Virus record (IMG/VR): IMGVR_UViG_3300025086_000098
Coordinates: 1-36,928 of that record
DNA: 36,928 bases
Source of the DNA: a virus
Direction: 5' to 3' (one strand)
The notes under the pieces were generated by a model that was not told where the DNA came from, did not search any database, and was given only the letters and a program-made list of their open reading frames with translations. Positions 1 to 5,536 of this stretch are shown one piece after another. The first letter of the stretch is position 1. Each line of letters begins with the position of its first letter. The position numbers were made by a program, and so were the translations under genes.

Positions 1-308
1 TTATAAAGCTTATTATATTCGTGCCACAAAAAGTGTCTTCTCTTAAATTTAATTAAACCCTCGCTTAAAGCTTTGTTGTACCGGTATCTTACATTTTCAG
101 GCTCCCAACCAGCCCACCAACAGATCTGTTCAAAATCTTTGGAAGTAGATATCCAGAAGTGAGCATCACATTTATTTAAACTTGATTTACGATCTGCACT
201 TAAAATTTTTAAATCTTCAAATGCATTTAATATGACATGACGCCATAGTTTTTGCTCATTACAAACATGATTCTCTGAGATAATATCAGATGCAATACTA
301 GTGCCCAT
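1..308 (-). CDS. Hypothetical phage protein, C-terminus cut off by window edge
   Basis: An ATG at 308 opens a frame that stays open for 102 codons to the left edge, so the stop lies outside the window. The readable part has a helical N-terminal half and a Trp-rich centre (CWWAGWEP at about residues 63-70) followed by an Arg/Lys-rich stretch. Its start overlaps the end of the upstream gene by 11 bases, the same close packing as its neighbours, which supports a real gene. I do not recognise the family and see no catalytic motif. Confidence 0.7.
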   Translation of the reverse strand, partial: MGTSIASDIISENHVCNEQKLWRHVILNAFEDLKILSADRKSSLNKCDAHFWISTSKDFEQICWWAGWEPENVRYRYNKALSEGLIKFKRRHFLWHEYNKLY

Positions 309-513
309 AAGTTTTAACAAGTCTAGCGAGTAAATCACGATAATGGCCTTTCGAATGTTTAAAATTACAACGATTGGCGACTTCGTAATGTTCATGGACA
401 TCTTCAATTAATATTGTGATGGCTGCACCTTCAAGATTTTCTTCCAAGATATGTTTCTTAATATCCCTGAAGTCTTGAGTCATTTCTTTTTTTGTATAAT
501 TATCCATTCTCAT
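298..513 (-). CDS. Small hypothetical protein (71 aa)
   Basis: A short, charged, mostly helical protein with no signal peptide or membrane segment. Its ATG shares an ATGA with the stop of the upstream gene, and its end overlaps the next gene by 11 bases, so it looks translationally coupled on both sides. A second Met two codons in could also be the start. The early-type position beside other tiny genes suggests a host take-over or accessory role, but nothing in the sequence gives a function. Confidence 0.6.
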   Translation of the reverse strand: MRMDNYTKKEMTQDFRDIKKHILEENLEGAAITILIEDVHEHYEVANRCNFKHSKGHYRDLLARLVKTYGH

Positions 514-809
514 ACTTTAACATCTTCTCTTCGATAAGAATTGAAATCTATTATATTGGACTTATTATTTTTTAATTTGACTATAACTTTCTTAGTTTTT
601 TTAGAATTTTGTGGCTTGCTATGAATACTATATATATCATTAGTATCTTGGAGGAATTGTGGTCCTAATTCAGTGTAACCATATTGAACACCATTTAATA
701 ATGAAAAGATTGTCGATTGAAATAGCTTGAATTGATTAGACGTAAGTTTCCCTGCTGCAATAACCGACAGCTTAGTTAGATCAGTGATACCATCCTTTTT
801 CTTTGCCAT
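510..809 (-). CDS. Hypothetical protein (99 aa)
   Basis: The N-terminus is basic (MAKKKDG), followed by a moderately hydrophobic middle and a Lys/Asn-rich C-terminal third. I see no known motif. The ATG lies inside the 3' end of the upstream zinc-ribbon gene (29-base overlap), and the stop shares ATGA with the next gene. Continuity with the flanking chain is the main evidence that it is coding. Function unknown. Confidence 0.6.
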   Translation of the reverse strand: MAKKKDGITDLTKLSVIAAGKLTSNQFKLFQSTIFSLLNGVQYGYTELGPQFLQDTNDIYSIHSKPQNSKKTKKVIVKLKNNKSNIIDFNSYRREDVKV

Positions 810-993
810 GTATAAAATCCCACGCTACTTTAAATAATAATGTTTGTTCTGCTTCTGATTTAGTTCCGTGAGACGTGCTTCCTGATCCGTTACAATGAAT
901 ACAAGAATGAATTGTTTTAGAATATGGAGCAACTATAAATCCATCACTCTTACATTCTATGCAGCTCTTGTAGTTGTAACTATTAACACTCAT
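781..993 (-). CDS. Small zinc-ribbon protein
   Basis: A 70-residue protein with two CxxC pairs: CIEC at about residues 11-14 and CIHC at about 31-34. The second is followed by NGSGS, like the CxxCxGxG repeat of DnaJ-type zinc fingers. The spacing fits a single four-Cys zinc site. Such proteins often bind nucleic acid or partner proteins, but the target cannot be read from sequence. A good sigma70-like promoter lies just upstream, so it may head the leftmost transcript. The ATG has no evident Shine-Dalgarno sequence. Confidence 0.65.
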   Translation of the reverse strand: MSVNSYNYKSCIECKSDGFIVAPYSKTIHSCIHCNGSGSTSHGTKSEAEQTLLFKVAWDFIHGKEKGWYH

Positions 994-1023
994 ATAAAAA
1001 AATTTTTATTTTCGCAAGTATTA

Positions 1024-1052
1024 ATTATAATTATTATTTTAAATGGGATCAA
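1024..1052 (-). promoter_or_regulatory. Sigma70-like promoter for the leftmost small genes
   Basis: On the minus strand TTGATC (1047-1052) and a perfect TATAAT (1024-1029) are separated by exactly 17 bases in an intergenic gap. Transcription would start near 1016, about 20 bases before the zinc-ribbon ATG. A short palindrome (GGGTT-TAT-AACCC, 1059-1071) sits immediately upstream and could be an operator or only part of the AT-rich spacer. Confidence 0.55.
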
Positions 1053-1077
1053 TGCCAAGGGTTTATAACCCACGACA

Positions 1078-1374
1078 TTATTTTCTATTTAAATGTTCAA
1101 ATGGACTACCTTTAAAGAAAGGTCCCTCTGCCATTAACTTTATCTGTTCATTCTTTAATTTTTGCATTTGCTGCATTAATGGAATCCATATAGCTTTATC
1201 TTTTTTAAACTTCTTCATCCATAACCAATTACAGAAAGACATAAGAAATCTATCATTCCATTTTTTATTTTCAGTGTTATCTATTTTTTCAATATCATAC
1301 TCAACACCTAAACATTTTTGAGTTTTTTCGTCTAAAGATTTATATATTTTATAAGCTAATTTGTTATATTTCAT
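1078..1374 (-). CDS. Hypothetical protein (98 aa), coupled to upstream micro-protein
   Basis: A basic, Trp-containing, probably helical protein (NWLWMKKFKKDK near the middle) with no recognised domain. I choose the ATG at 1374 over an in-frame start six codons upstream because 1374 shares an ATGA with the stop of the preceding 29-residue membrane micro-protein, the same junction used throughout this stretch. It is the last member of a coupled run of four small genes. Function unknown. Confidence 0.65.
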   Translation of the reverse strand: MKYNKLAYKIYKSLDEKTQKCLGVEYDIEKIDNTENKKWNDRFLMSFCNWLWMKKFKKDKAIWIPLMQQMQKLKNEQIKLMAEGPFFKGSPFEHLNRK

Positions 1375-1460
1375 ACATCCTCTTTGTTCCAAAACATTAA
1401 TAAAAATGTAATAAAGCCATATATTACTGCTATCAAAATAATACTTAATAAAAAATTCAT
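1371..1460 (-). CDS. Membrane micro-protein (29 aa)
   Basis: The whole protein is essentially one transmembrane helix (MNFLLSIILIAVIYGFITF) ending in an acidic tail, NKEDV. Its ATG shares ATGA with the stop of the upstream micro-protein, and its stop shares ATGA with the next gene. Two coupled junctions on a 29-codon frame argue against a chance ORF. It may be a small inner-membrane peptide such as a lysis or host-membrane factor, but no family assignment is possible. Confidence 0.55.
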   Translation of the reverse strand: MNFLLSIILIAVIYGFITFLLMFWNKEDV

Positions 1461-1555
1461 CTTCTTTTATCTTTAATTATTTTTGTATGTTTTCTCCAAG
1501 CCCAAGCACTCAGAGTCCCTGACCAACCCATTAACCAAATATAAAATTTAAGCAT
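1457..1555 (-). CDS. Trp-rich membrane micro-protein with basic tail (32 aa)
   Basis: One hydrophobic Trp-rich segment (FYIWLMGWSGTLSAWAW, residues 4-20) is followed by a strongly basic tail (KHTKIIKDKRR). This predicts a single membrane helix with the charged end on the cytoplasmic side. Small holins and other phage membrane peptides have this layout, but it does not identify one. The start overlaps the upstream stop as TGATG and the stop overlaps the downstream ATG as ATGA. Confidence 0.55.
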   Translation of the reverse strand: MLKFYIWLMGWSGTLSAWAWRKHTKIIKDKRR

Positions 1556-1653
1556 CATTTGAAATTATTTATAACATAATAAATTATTAATGAACCAATA
1601 AAAAAACATATCATACTATATGCAAACATACCTAAACCAAAAGTGGCACTCAT
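1555..1653 (-). CDS. Membrane micro-protein (32 aa)
   Basis: A single long hydrophobic segment (residues 4-28, rich in Phe, Ile, Tyr and Gly) with a short polar end, NNFK. The ATG shares an ATGA with the stop of the long upstream gene, so ribosomes finishing that gene could re-initiate here. The stop overlaps the next start as TGATG. First of three consecutive membrane micro-proteins that fill a stretch otherwise apparently empty. Function unknown. Confidence 0.55.
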   Translation of the reverse strand: MSATFGLGMFAYSMICFFIGSLIIYYVINNFK

Positions 1654-3188
1654 TCCCAATCACTTTCTATTTCAAAAGTCATTTGATAATCATATTTAAT
1701 CTCTTTAAGATAAGGTTTAATTAAGTTCCAGTCTTGAATTGTTGGATAAGAAAAACAATTATCAGATCTTAACCAATGATCAATTGTAGTTTTTTTAACA
1801 ATATCAGCTGCATATAAACTTTTTTTATCTAAATTTTTTTTTAAGTAATTAATAAAATCTAATTTAGGTGGTAAGTGTGGTCTCATCTTAAATTTTTCAT
1901 CATAAACATCTACTAAGTGTTGATTATTTTTTAAATGTTCTATAGCTACATCCATGGATAATGTTTTCTGCACCGGTTGTTTAGACTGAGATCTATTTAA
2001 CTTACCTTTTAATATTTTAGCTGCATACTTAAAACTATTGTCACCCTTATCCATTGCGGTCGGAGTCCGATAAAACTTTTTTGATGGCAAGTCCGATGAT
2101 TCTTGCACATTGTGGGACGATTGCGTTGCCGAGGCTTTTGATTCTGTTGGCTCTATTTTTGTCCAGTTCTTTGGAAATCCCATTAGGAACTCCACAAAGG
2201 TCGGATTCAATTTGCCACCAGGTTCTATTGGTTGATTTACTTTGTTCACTACATCGTTCAACTTGGCTCCGAACTTCGTCCCAGTGCCAACCCTCGTTAC
2301 ACTCCAACCTGATGAATTCTTTTCCACTGTTTCCGGTGGTGCTGTTACGTCCATCTGACAACTTGCCGATGGCGTTGGCCACATTATCTCTCCTCTCCTT
2401 GCCATGGCTTCTAAACACTTCGATGCTTGAGTGTTTCCCTTTAGTCGATACTGTTGCTCGTTGGCCGATGGCGTTGGAAACATTTGCATGTGTGCTGTTA
2501 GATTGTGTTGAGCTGCAGCTTTCTCTCCCTTCCTTTTGATCAGTGTCTCTGCATCCTCTTGTCCCGATGCTCTCGGTGTTGGATACATCTTTACTATTTG
2601 ATTCAATGGTGGCTTCTGCCCTCCTCCTGGATGAGGCTTCCTTGGTTTCGTTATCTCGTTCGAGTCGAAACTTGTTGGAGTCGGAAATGATTGTTTCTTT
2701 GATCGAAGATGTTTCTCTACATCTCTCATGTCTTTTATCGGCATTCCTGTCTGTACTTGCTCTGCTAAATTTCCTGGTGGAATTGATTTCCTCCCTATTT
2801 TTTCTCTCATTGCTATTCTTTTCTGCATTGCTTCTGGACTCCGCTGCGAGATATCCATTGTGCTTGGAGTGAGCCACAATCCAGACTCTATTCCTTTGGT
2901 GCCAAGCACCGATGCCTGAAGCTGGAATAAGGAAACATTGGACTTCGAAACCTTCACCTTCCAATTGGTCCTGCACCTGTCGGAGTACCATGCCGTCTTG
3001 GAGGTTAATAAGGCCTTGCACATTCTCCCCAATAACGAACTCTGGTTTAATTTCTTTAATGAGTCTAAACATTTCTGGCCAGAGATATCTGTTGTCGTTT
3101 GTTCCTTTTTGTTTTCCTGCAACACTGAATGGTTGACATGGGAATCCTCCAGTAATGACATCTGCTTCGAATTCTTGTCCTTTGACAT
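1650..3188 (-). CDS. PTP-repeat protein overlapping the cytosine methyltransferase gene
   Basis: A 512-residue frame in +1 register to the methyltransferase gene. It carries repeated (W/F/Y)-x-TP-x-(S/T/A) units at residues 105-110, 168-173, 202-207, 237-242, 270-275 and 373-378, then a conserved-looking block, LNPTFVEFLMGFPKNW (327-342). Residues 381-512 lie beyond the methyltransferase stop and hold a helix-rich, probably helix-turn-helix-like region (KKTTIDHWLRSDNCFSYP, about 465-482). I recall similar PTP-repeat ORFs with an LNPxWVExLMGFP block beside or within phage cytosine methyltransferase genes, but know no established function. An AAGGAG sequence lies nine bases before the ATG. The single-coding 3' part follows the low GC of the genome. 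Possible role: DNA binding or a partner of the methyltransferase (inference). Confidence 0.72.
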   Translation of the reverse strand: MSKDKNSKQMSLLEDSHVNHSVLQENKKEQTTTDISGQKCLDSLKKLNQSSLLGRMCKALLTSKTAWYSDRCRTNWKVKVSKSNVSLFQLQASVLGTKGIESGLWLTPSTMDISQRSPEAMQKRIAMREKIGRKSIPPGNLAEQVQTGMPIKDMRDVEKHLRSKKQSFPTPTSFDSNEITKPRKPHPGGGQKPPLNQIVKMYPTPRASGQEDAETLIKRKGEKAAAQHNLTAHMQMFPTPSANEQQYRLKGNTQASKCLEAMARRGEIMWPTPSASCQMDVTAPPETVEKNSSGWSVTRVGTGTKFGAKLNDVVNKVNQPIEPGGKLNPTFVEFLMGFPKNWTKIEPTESKASATQSSHNVQESSDLPSKKFYRTPTAMDKGDNSFKYAAKILKGKLNRSQSKQPVQKTLSMDVAIEHLKNNQHLVDVYDEKFKMRPHLPPKLDFINYLKKNLDKKSLYAADIVKKTTIDHWLRSDNCFSYPTIQDWNLIKPYLKEIKYDYQMTFEIESDWE

Positions 3189-3360
3189 TTCTTATATCTC
3201 CTTCTATTGGTATGCCTGGAAAATTTTTTTGTAAAACTTTCTGACAAAATTTATCAAACTCTACAAACTTTACTGTATCAAATATATCAGTGGAGTGAAG
3301 ACCTAAACTAAAGCCTCCAATACCACTGAATAAATCTAATACCTTAAGCTTATTGTTCAA
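2047..3360 (-). CDS. dcm: DNA C5-cytosine methyltransferase
   Basis: Transfers a methyl group from S-adenosylmethionine to cytosine C5, probably masking phage DNA from host restriction. Motifs: I, DLFSGIGG (residues 9-16); IV, GGFPCQPFS (71-79) with catalytic Cys75; VI, ENV (112-114); VIII, QRNRVW (155-160); and X, LGNAIVPQ (410-417). The roughly 220 residues between VIII and X, where target recognition normally lies, are hydrophilic and Ser/Arg/Asn-rich with repeated V-(A/S)-(N/D/H) units. This is the part read in a second frame by the overlapping PTP-repeat gene. The start is TTG, overlapping the preceding gene by 11 bases; no ATG lies close enough. Catalytic core complete; sequence specificity unknown. 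Confidence 0.93.
   Translation of the reverse strand: MNNKLKVLDLFSGIGGFSLGLHSTDIFDTVKFVEFDKFCQKVLQKNFPGIPIEGDIRNVKGQEFEADVITGGFPCQPFSVAGKQKGTNDNRYLWPEMFRLIKEIKPEFVIGENVQGLINLQDGMVLRQVQDQLEGEGFEVQCFLIPASGIGAWHQRNRVWIVAHSKHNGYLAAESRSNAEKNSNERKNREEINSTRKFSRASTDRNADKRHERCRETSSIKETIISDSNKFRLERDNETKEASSRRRAEATIESNSKDVSNTESIGTRGCRDTDQKEGRESCSSTQSNSTHANVSNAIGQRATVSTKGKHSSIEVFRSHGKERRDNVANAIGKLSDGRNSTTGNSGKEFIRLECNEGWHWDEVRSQVERCSEQSKSTNRTWWQIESDLCGVPNGISKELDKNRANRIKSLGNAIVPQCARIIGLAIKKVLSDSDRNG
3198..3203 (-). promoter_or_regulatory. Internal ribosome-binding site for the overlapping PTP-repeat gene
   Basis: The minus strand reads AAGGAG, nine bases before the ATG at 3188. These bases also encode part of the GDIRNV segment of the methyltransferase (about residues 54-59), a conserved type of sequence there. 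The site decides the start of the overlapping gene and is one of the better Shine-Dalgarno matches in this part of the window. Confidence 0.6.
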
Positions 3361-3547
3361 TTTGTTCTCTCATCTTTAAGAACTTTTGTTTTGCTATCTT
3401 AAGCATTCTATCAAATAAAGGTTCTGCTTTAATAGAGTGTATTTTGTTTCTCATCTCTCCGTTAACATATAAAGTTATGTTATTTGTTTGATGATCGAGT
3501 TCAATTGTAAAAAACTCTTTAGCTTTTATTTTTTTTGGATCCGACAT
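3350..3547 (-). CDS. Small hypothetical protein (65 aa)
   Basis: A charged protein with beta-prone N-terminal half (FTIELDHQTNNITLYVNGE) and a Lys-rich helical C-terminus. I choose the ATG at 3547 because GGAG lies six bases upstream; an alternative ATG four codons earlier has no such site. It starts within the end of the previous gene and its stop overlaps the TTG start of the methyltransferase. Function unknown. Confidence 0.6.
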   Translation of the reverse strand: MSDPKKIKAKEFFTIELDHQTNNITLYVNGEMRNKIHSIKAEPLFDRMLKIAKQKFLKMREQIEQ

Positions 3548-3743
3548 TTGCTTCTCCATTTATAAGTTTTGTACGAAAAACTGCATTAGGTACCTTATGT
3601 TTTCTAGCTTGATGATCTATGTAATCACTTAATATTTTAGAGATCATAGCACCAGGAGCTCTAAATTTTTCTTTACATAAACCTTTAAGTAAATCGTAAT
3701 CTGTTTTTTTAATTGCAACTGATTTCCATTTATTGATGTCCAT
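3519..3743 (-). CDS. Small protein, possible ribbon-helix-helix-like DNA binder
   Basis: Seventy-four residues. An early strand-like segment (WKSVAIKKTDYDLL) and two amphipathic helices around a Gly (APGAMISKILSDYID) resemble the strand-helix-helix order of CopG/Arc-type repressors, but I see no decisive motif. The C-terminus is basic. Position upstream of the methyltransferase and among early-type genes would suit a small regulator. That role is inference; it could be unrelated. Confidence 0.5.
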   Translation of the reverse strand: MDINKWKSVAIKKTDYDLLKGLCKEKFRAPGAMISKILSDYIDHQARKHKVPNAVFRTKLINGEANVGSKKNKS

Positions 3744-3969
3744 GAGAATTCTCCTCTGTGGTTACGATACCAAGTGCATCTTTTAATTTTTGATTTTCTG
3801 CTTTAAGTTTTTTTATATTTTCTCCAAGTTTATCAATATTATTTAATAAACTTTTCATAACTGCTTCTAGTTTACCTAAAGGATCTAAGTTTCCTTCTGG
3901 TTGTTCTCCTATAGGTGGTGTAACAACATTATTTATTGTACTATTTTCTTTTGCTTTATTCCAATCCAT
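3730..3969 (-). CDS. Coiled-coil hypothetical protein (79 aa)
   Basis: After a flexible N-terminus with Pro and Asn, residues 33-68 form a clear heptad pattern (LEAVMKSLLNNIDKLGENI and onward through LKAENQKLK), predicting an oligomerising coiled coil. No catalytic or membrane feature. It overlaps both neighbours by 14 bases, typical of this operon. Function unknown. Confidence 0.6.
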   Translation of the reverse strand: MDWNKAKENSTINNVVTPPIGEQPEGNLDPLGKLEAVMKSLLNNIDKLGENIKKLKAENQKLKDALGIVTTEENSHGHQ

Positions 3970-4237
3970 TTAAGTCCTCATTTGTTGGTTGTAATTTACG
4001 ACAATCTAATTCATCTTCAACTAGAATTGTTGCAATGGTTTTATTTATTGGATAATGTCTTCTGCCTATACCATCAACAAAATGAATTGCTGAAATACCA
4101 TCAACTAACATATCCATATGAAGTGAATCTTCAATTGGGCTACCATCAAAATCTGCTGTAGGTACTGCTGCCAATTGTTCATCTAACTCAGTCATGATAT
4201 TATCCAGTATAAGACTTTTACTCTTTTTGTTTTTCAT
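3956..4237 (-). CDS. Hypothetical protein (93 aa), first minus gene after a divergent junction
   Basis: An acidic protein with a short basic start (MKNKKSKSL) and a repeated D-G pattern (ADFDGSPIED, LVDGISAIHFVDGIG). I recognise no domain. It faces away from the plus-strand cassette starting at 4281; only 43 bases separate them. A minus-strand TTGACT (4268-4273) and TATGTA (4245-4250) are 17 bases apart there, but would give an almost leaderless transcript, so I do not call a promoter. Confidence 0.6.
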   Translation of the reverse strand: MKNKKSKSLILDNIMTELDEQLAAVPTADFDGSPIEDSLHMDMLVDGISAIHFVDGIGRRHYPINKTIATILVEDELDCRKLQPTNEDLNGLE

Positions 4238-4280
4238 GAAATCTTACATATATGGGACAAATACAAAAGTCAATTAAATT

Positions 4281-4493
4281 ATGAAATATTTATTAACAAT
4301 TACTCTATGTTCAATGATTGACAATGTATGTATACCACCCCATACATTTCCAAATGAATTCTTAGATTTATATACTTGTCAAACAATGGGGTATAAAAAA
4401 GCCCTTGATAAAATTGAAGAAATAGGTATCGATAAGGTAAACGAATTTAAAATTTACACAACATTTGCATGTAAGCCATTTAACACTATATGA
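4281..4493 (+). CDS. Small exported Cys-containing protein (70 aa)
   Basis: A hydrophobic N-terminus (MKYLLTITLCSM) resembles a signal peptide or lipoprotein-like leader. Cys residues at about 10, 17, 33 and 63 would suit disulphides in the periplasm. First gene of a four-gene plus-strand cassette against the dominant direction, joined by ATGA to the next. The pattern TC-x4-(G)-x-A ending in a Cys near the C-terminus recurs in the next gene and in the gene at 36283-36501, suggesting one small exported family. No function known. Confidence 0.6.
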   Translation: MKYLLTITLCSMIDNVCIPPHTFPNEFLDLYTCQTMGYKKALDKIEEIGIDKVNEFKIYTTFACKPFNTI

Positions 4494-4750
4494 TTTTAAA
4501 ATTTATATTACTAAGTAGTATGTGTTGGAATTTTCACGATGTAGGTACTCAATGCACTCAATATCTTGTAGATAACCTTTCAGATGCCACCACATGTAGA
4601 GAGAAAGCAATAGAGGTAGGTAGAGCCAATAAATCAAAGATCGAAGAATTAGGGGGGTTTATGGACTATTATGAGGTACATTGTATAGCTATTGACCCTG
4701 AAGGCTACAATCTTGACCATTCATTCAAAATATCTTATAATATCTTATGA
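4490..4750 (+). CDS. Small exported Cys-containing protein (86 aa)
   Basis: A hydrophobic start (MILKFILLSSMCW) is followed by a Cys-bearing domain: CTQYLVDNLSDATTCREKA and, later, YEVHC. The layout parallels the preceding gene and the protein at 36283-36501. It is coupled to both cassette neighbours by 4-base overlaps. Likely periplasmic with disulphides (inference); role unknown, perhaps host envelope modification or superinfection exclusion. Confidence 0.6.
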   Translation: MILKFILLSSMCWNFHDVGTQCTQYLVDNLSDATTCREKAIEVGRANKSKIEELGGFMDYYEVHCIAIDPEGYNLDHSFKISYNIL

Positions 4751-4932
4751 CGGCTTATCGTATCAGAGCTAGTATGGGAGGGCAGCAATTAGACCATGTT
4801 GTTGAAGCTGCAAATTGCACTGAAGCGATATTAAATCTGTCAGAACAAGTGGACCAAGGTAAGGTTGAAATAATCGATGATGGTTTCACCGGGAACACTA
4901 GGGTTCACATAACTTATGAGGAACTAAAATGA
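4747..4932 (+). CDS. Small hypothetical protein (61 aa)
   Basis: A compact alpha/beta-looking protein (strand TAYRIRAS, helix around CTEAILNLSEQV, strand KVEIIDD, strand RVHITYEE). It has no signal peptide and no known motif. Third gene of the plus-strand cassette, with 4-base overlaps on both sides. Function unknown. Confidence 0.55.
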   Translation: MTAYRIRASMGGQQLDHVVEAANCTEAILNLSEQVDQGKVEIIDDGFTGNTRVHITYEELK

Positions 4933-5111
4933 GTCCTGAAAAAATAAAGTTGTTGAAAGAACTTCAAGAACTTGAAAATAAGTGGTCAGCTGATTTAATG
5001 ACTAATGGTCTTTGTACAGTTGAAATGCTTAAAACAGAAAGTGATATTAGATCTAAAAGAAATGCGATCAAGTATCAAGATGTACAAGAAAATTTAGCTG
5101 CTGTTGGTTAA
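4929..5111 (+). CDS. Small helical hypothetical protein (60 aa)
   Basis: Almost entirely charged helix (KIKLLKELQELENKW), a possible short coiled coil. Last gene of the plus-strand cassette; its stop meets the stop of the oppositely oriented homing endonuclease gene, a 4-base tail-to-tail overlap with no room for a stand-alone terminator. Function unknown. Confidence 0.5.
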   Translation: MSPEKIKLLKELQELENKWSADLMTNGLCTVEMLKTESDIRSKRNAIKYQDVQENLAAVG

Positions 5112-5536
5112 TTTTTCTTAAGTTTTAAAAAAGGAAACTTTTTACTTAGGGCATCTGTCGGCTTTTTAAACTCATAATGATTTATAATTTTAAATAACTT
5201 TTCTCTTTTAGCTACAGCATAAGGTATAAATAATTTTGCAAGATGTAGTGCTTTTTGGTGAGAGCATCTCCATCTCCATTGATCTTTCTTTCCCATTGAT
5301 CCCTTACCAATCCCTTTAAAATGTATTGAACCAACTTGAACAATATCATAAAAATTTTTAATACAATCTAAATCTGTCATGGCTATTTCCATAGCTACAT
5401 TCCATTTTAAATAAACTTTACCATTTTGTTTTTTACATTTATATTGTGCGTAATTTACATTTCCTTCACCATCAAATAGTCCAGCTGCATATCCAACTAA
5501 ATCTTGATTGTTATGTGGTTTATTATTATTTTGCAT
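5108..5536 (-). CDS. LAGLIDADG homing endonuclease
   Basis: The motif VGYAAGLFDGEGNV (about residues 14-27) is a single LAGLIDADG helix with acidic D22/E24, followed by basic strands and helices typical of the DNA-binding saddle. At 142 residues with one motif it should act as a homodimer cutting a long asymmetric site. I choose ATG 5536 rather than a TTG 30 bases upstream, which is inside the polymerase gene. The start overlaps the end of the DNA polymerase gene by 11 bases; I see no intron or intein around it, so it appears free-standing. Confidence 0.85.
   Translation of the reverse strand: MQNNNKPHNNQDLVGYAAGLFDGEGNVNYAQYKCKKQNGKVYLKWNVAMEIAMTDLDCIKNFYDIVQVGSIHFKGIGKGSMGKKDQWRWRCSHQKALHLAKLFIPYAVAKREKLFKIINHYEFKKPTDALSKKFPFLKLKKN

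Noticed and set aside
1059-1071. Palindrome GGGTT-TAT-AACCC as an intrinsic terminator
   Set aside because: The stem is only 5 bp and no T-tract follows in the direction of transcription. It may be an operator, but the evidence is too thin for a feature.
1043-1321. 92-residue plus-strand ORF
   Set aside because: It lies opposite the coupled minus-strand gene at 1078-1374; its Phe/Ser/Cys-rich composition is typical of antisense readings of Lys-rich genes.
2054-2919. Several plus-strand ORFs opposite the methyltransferase
   Set aside because: They are short, Leu/Ser-rich mirror images of the Ser/Arg/Asn-rich minus-strand frames, with no motif of their own or neighbouring gene structure. They are explained as complements of the dual-coded region.
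3065-3247. A third minus-strand frame at the start of the methyltransferase gene
   Set aside because: It is only 60 codons, has no domain, and overlaps both better-supported frames. The composition is Arg/Lys/Cys-rich as expected from an out-of-frame reading.
1650-3360. Programmed frameshift joining the methyltransferase to the PTP-repeat protein
   Set aside because: The methyltransferase frame contains its own motif X and a stop, so it is complete, and the second frame has its own ATG with a ribosome site. A fusion is not needed to explain the data, though it cannot be excluded without expression data.
4238-4280. TTGACT with TATGTA as promoter in the divergent gap
   Set aside because: The spacing is right, but the -10 is weak and the start point would coincide with the ATG, implying a leaderless mRNA. 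Reported only in the gene note.
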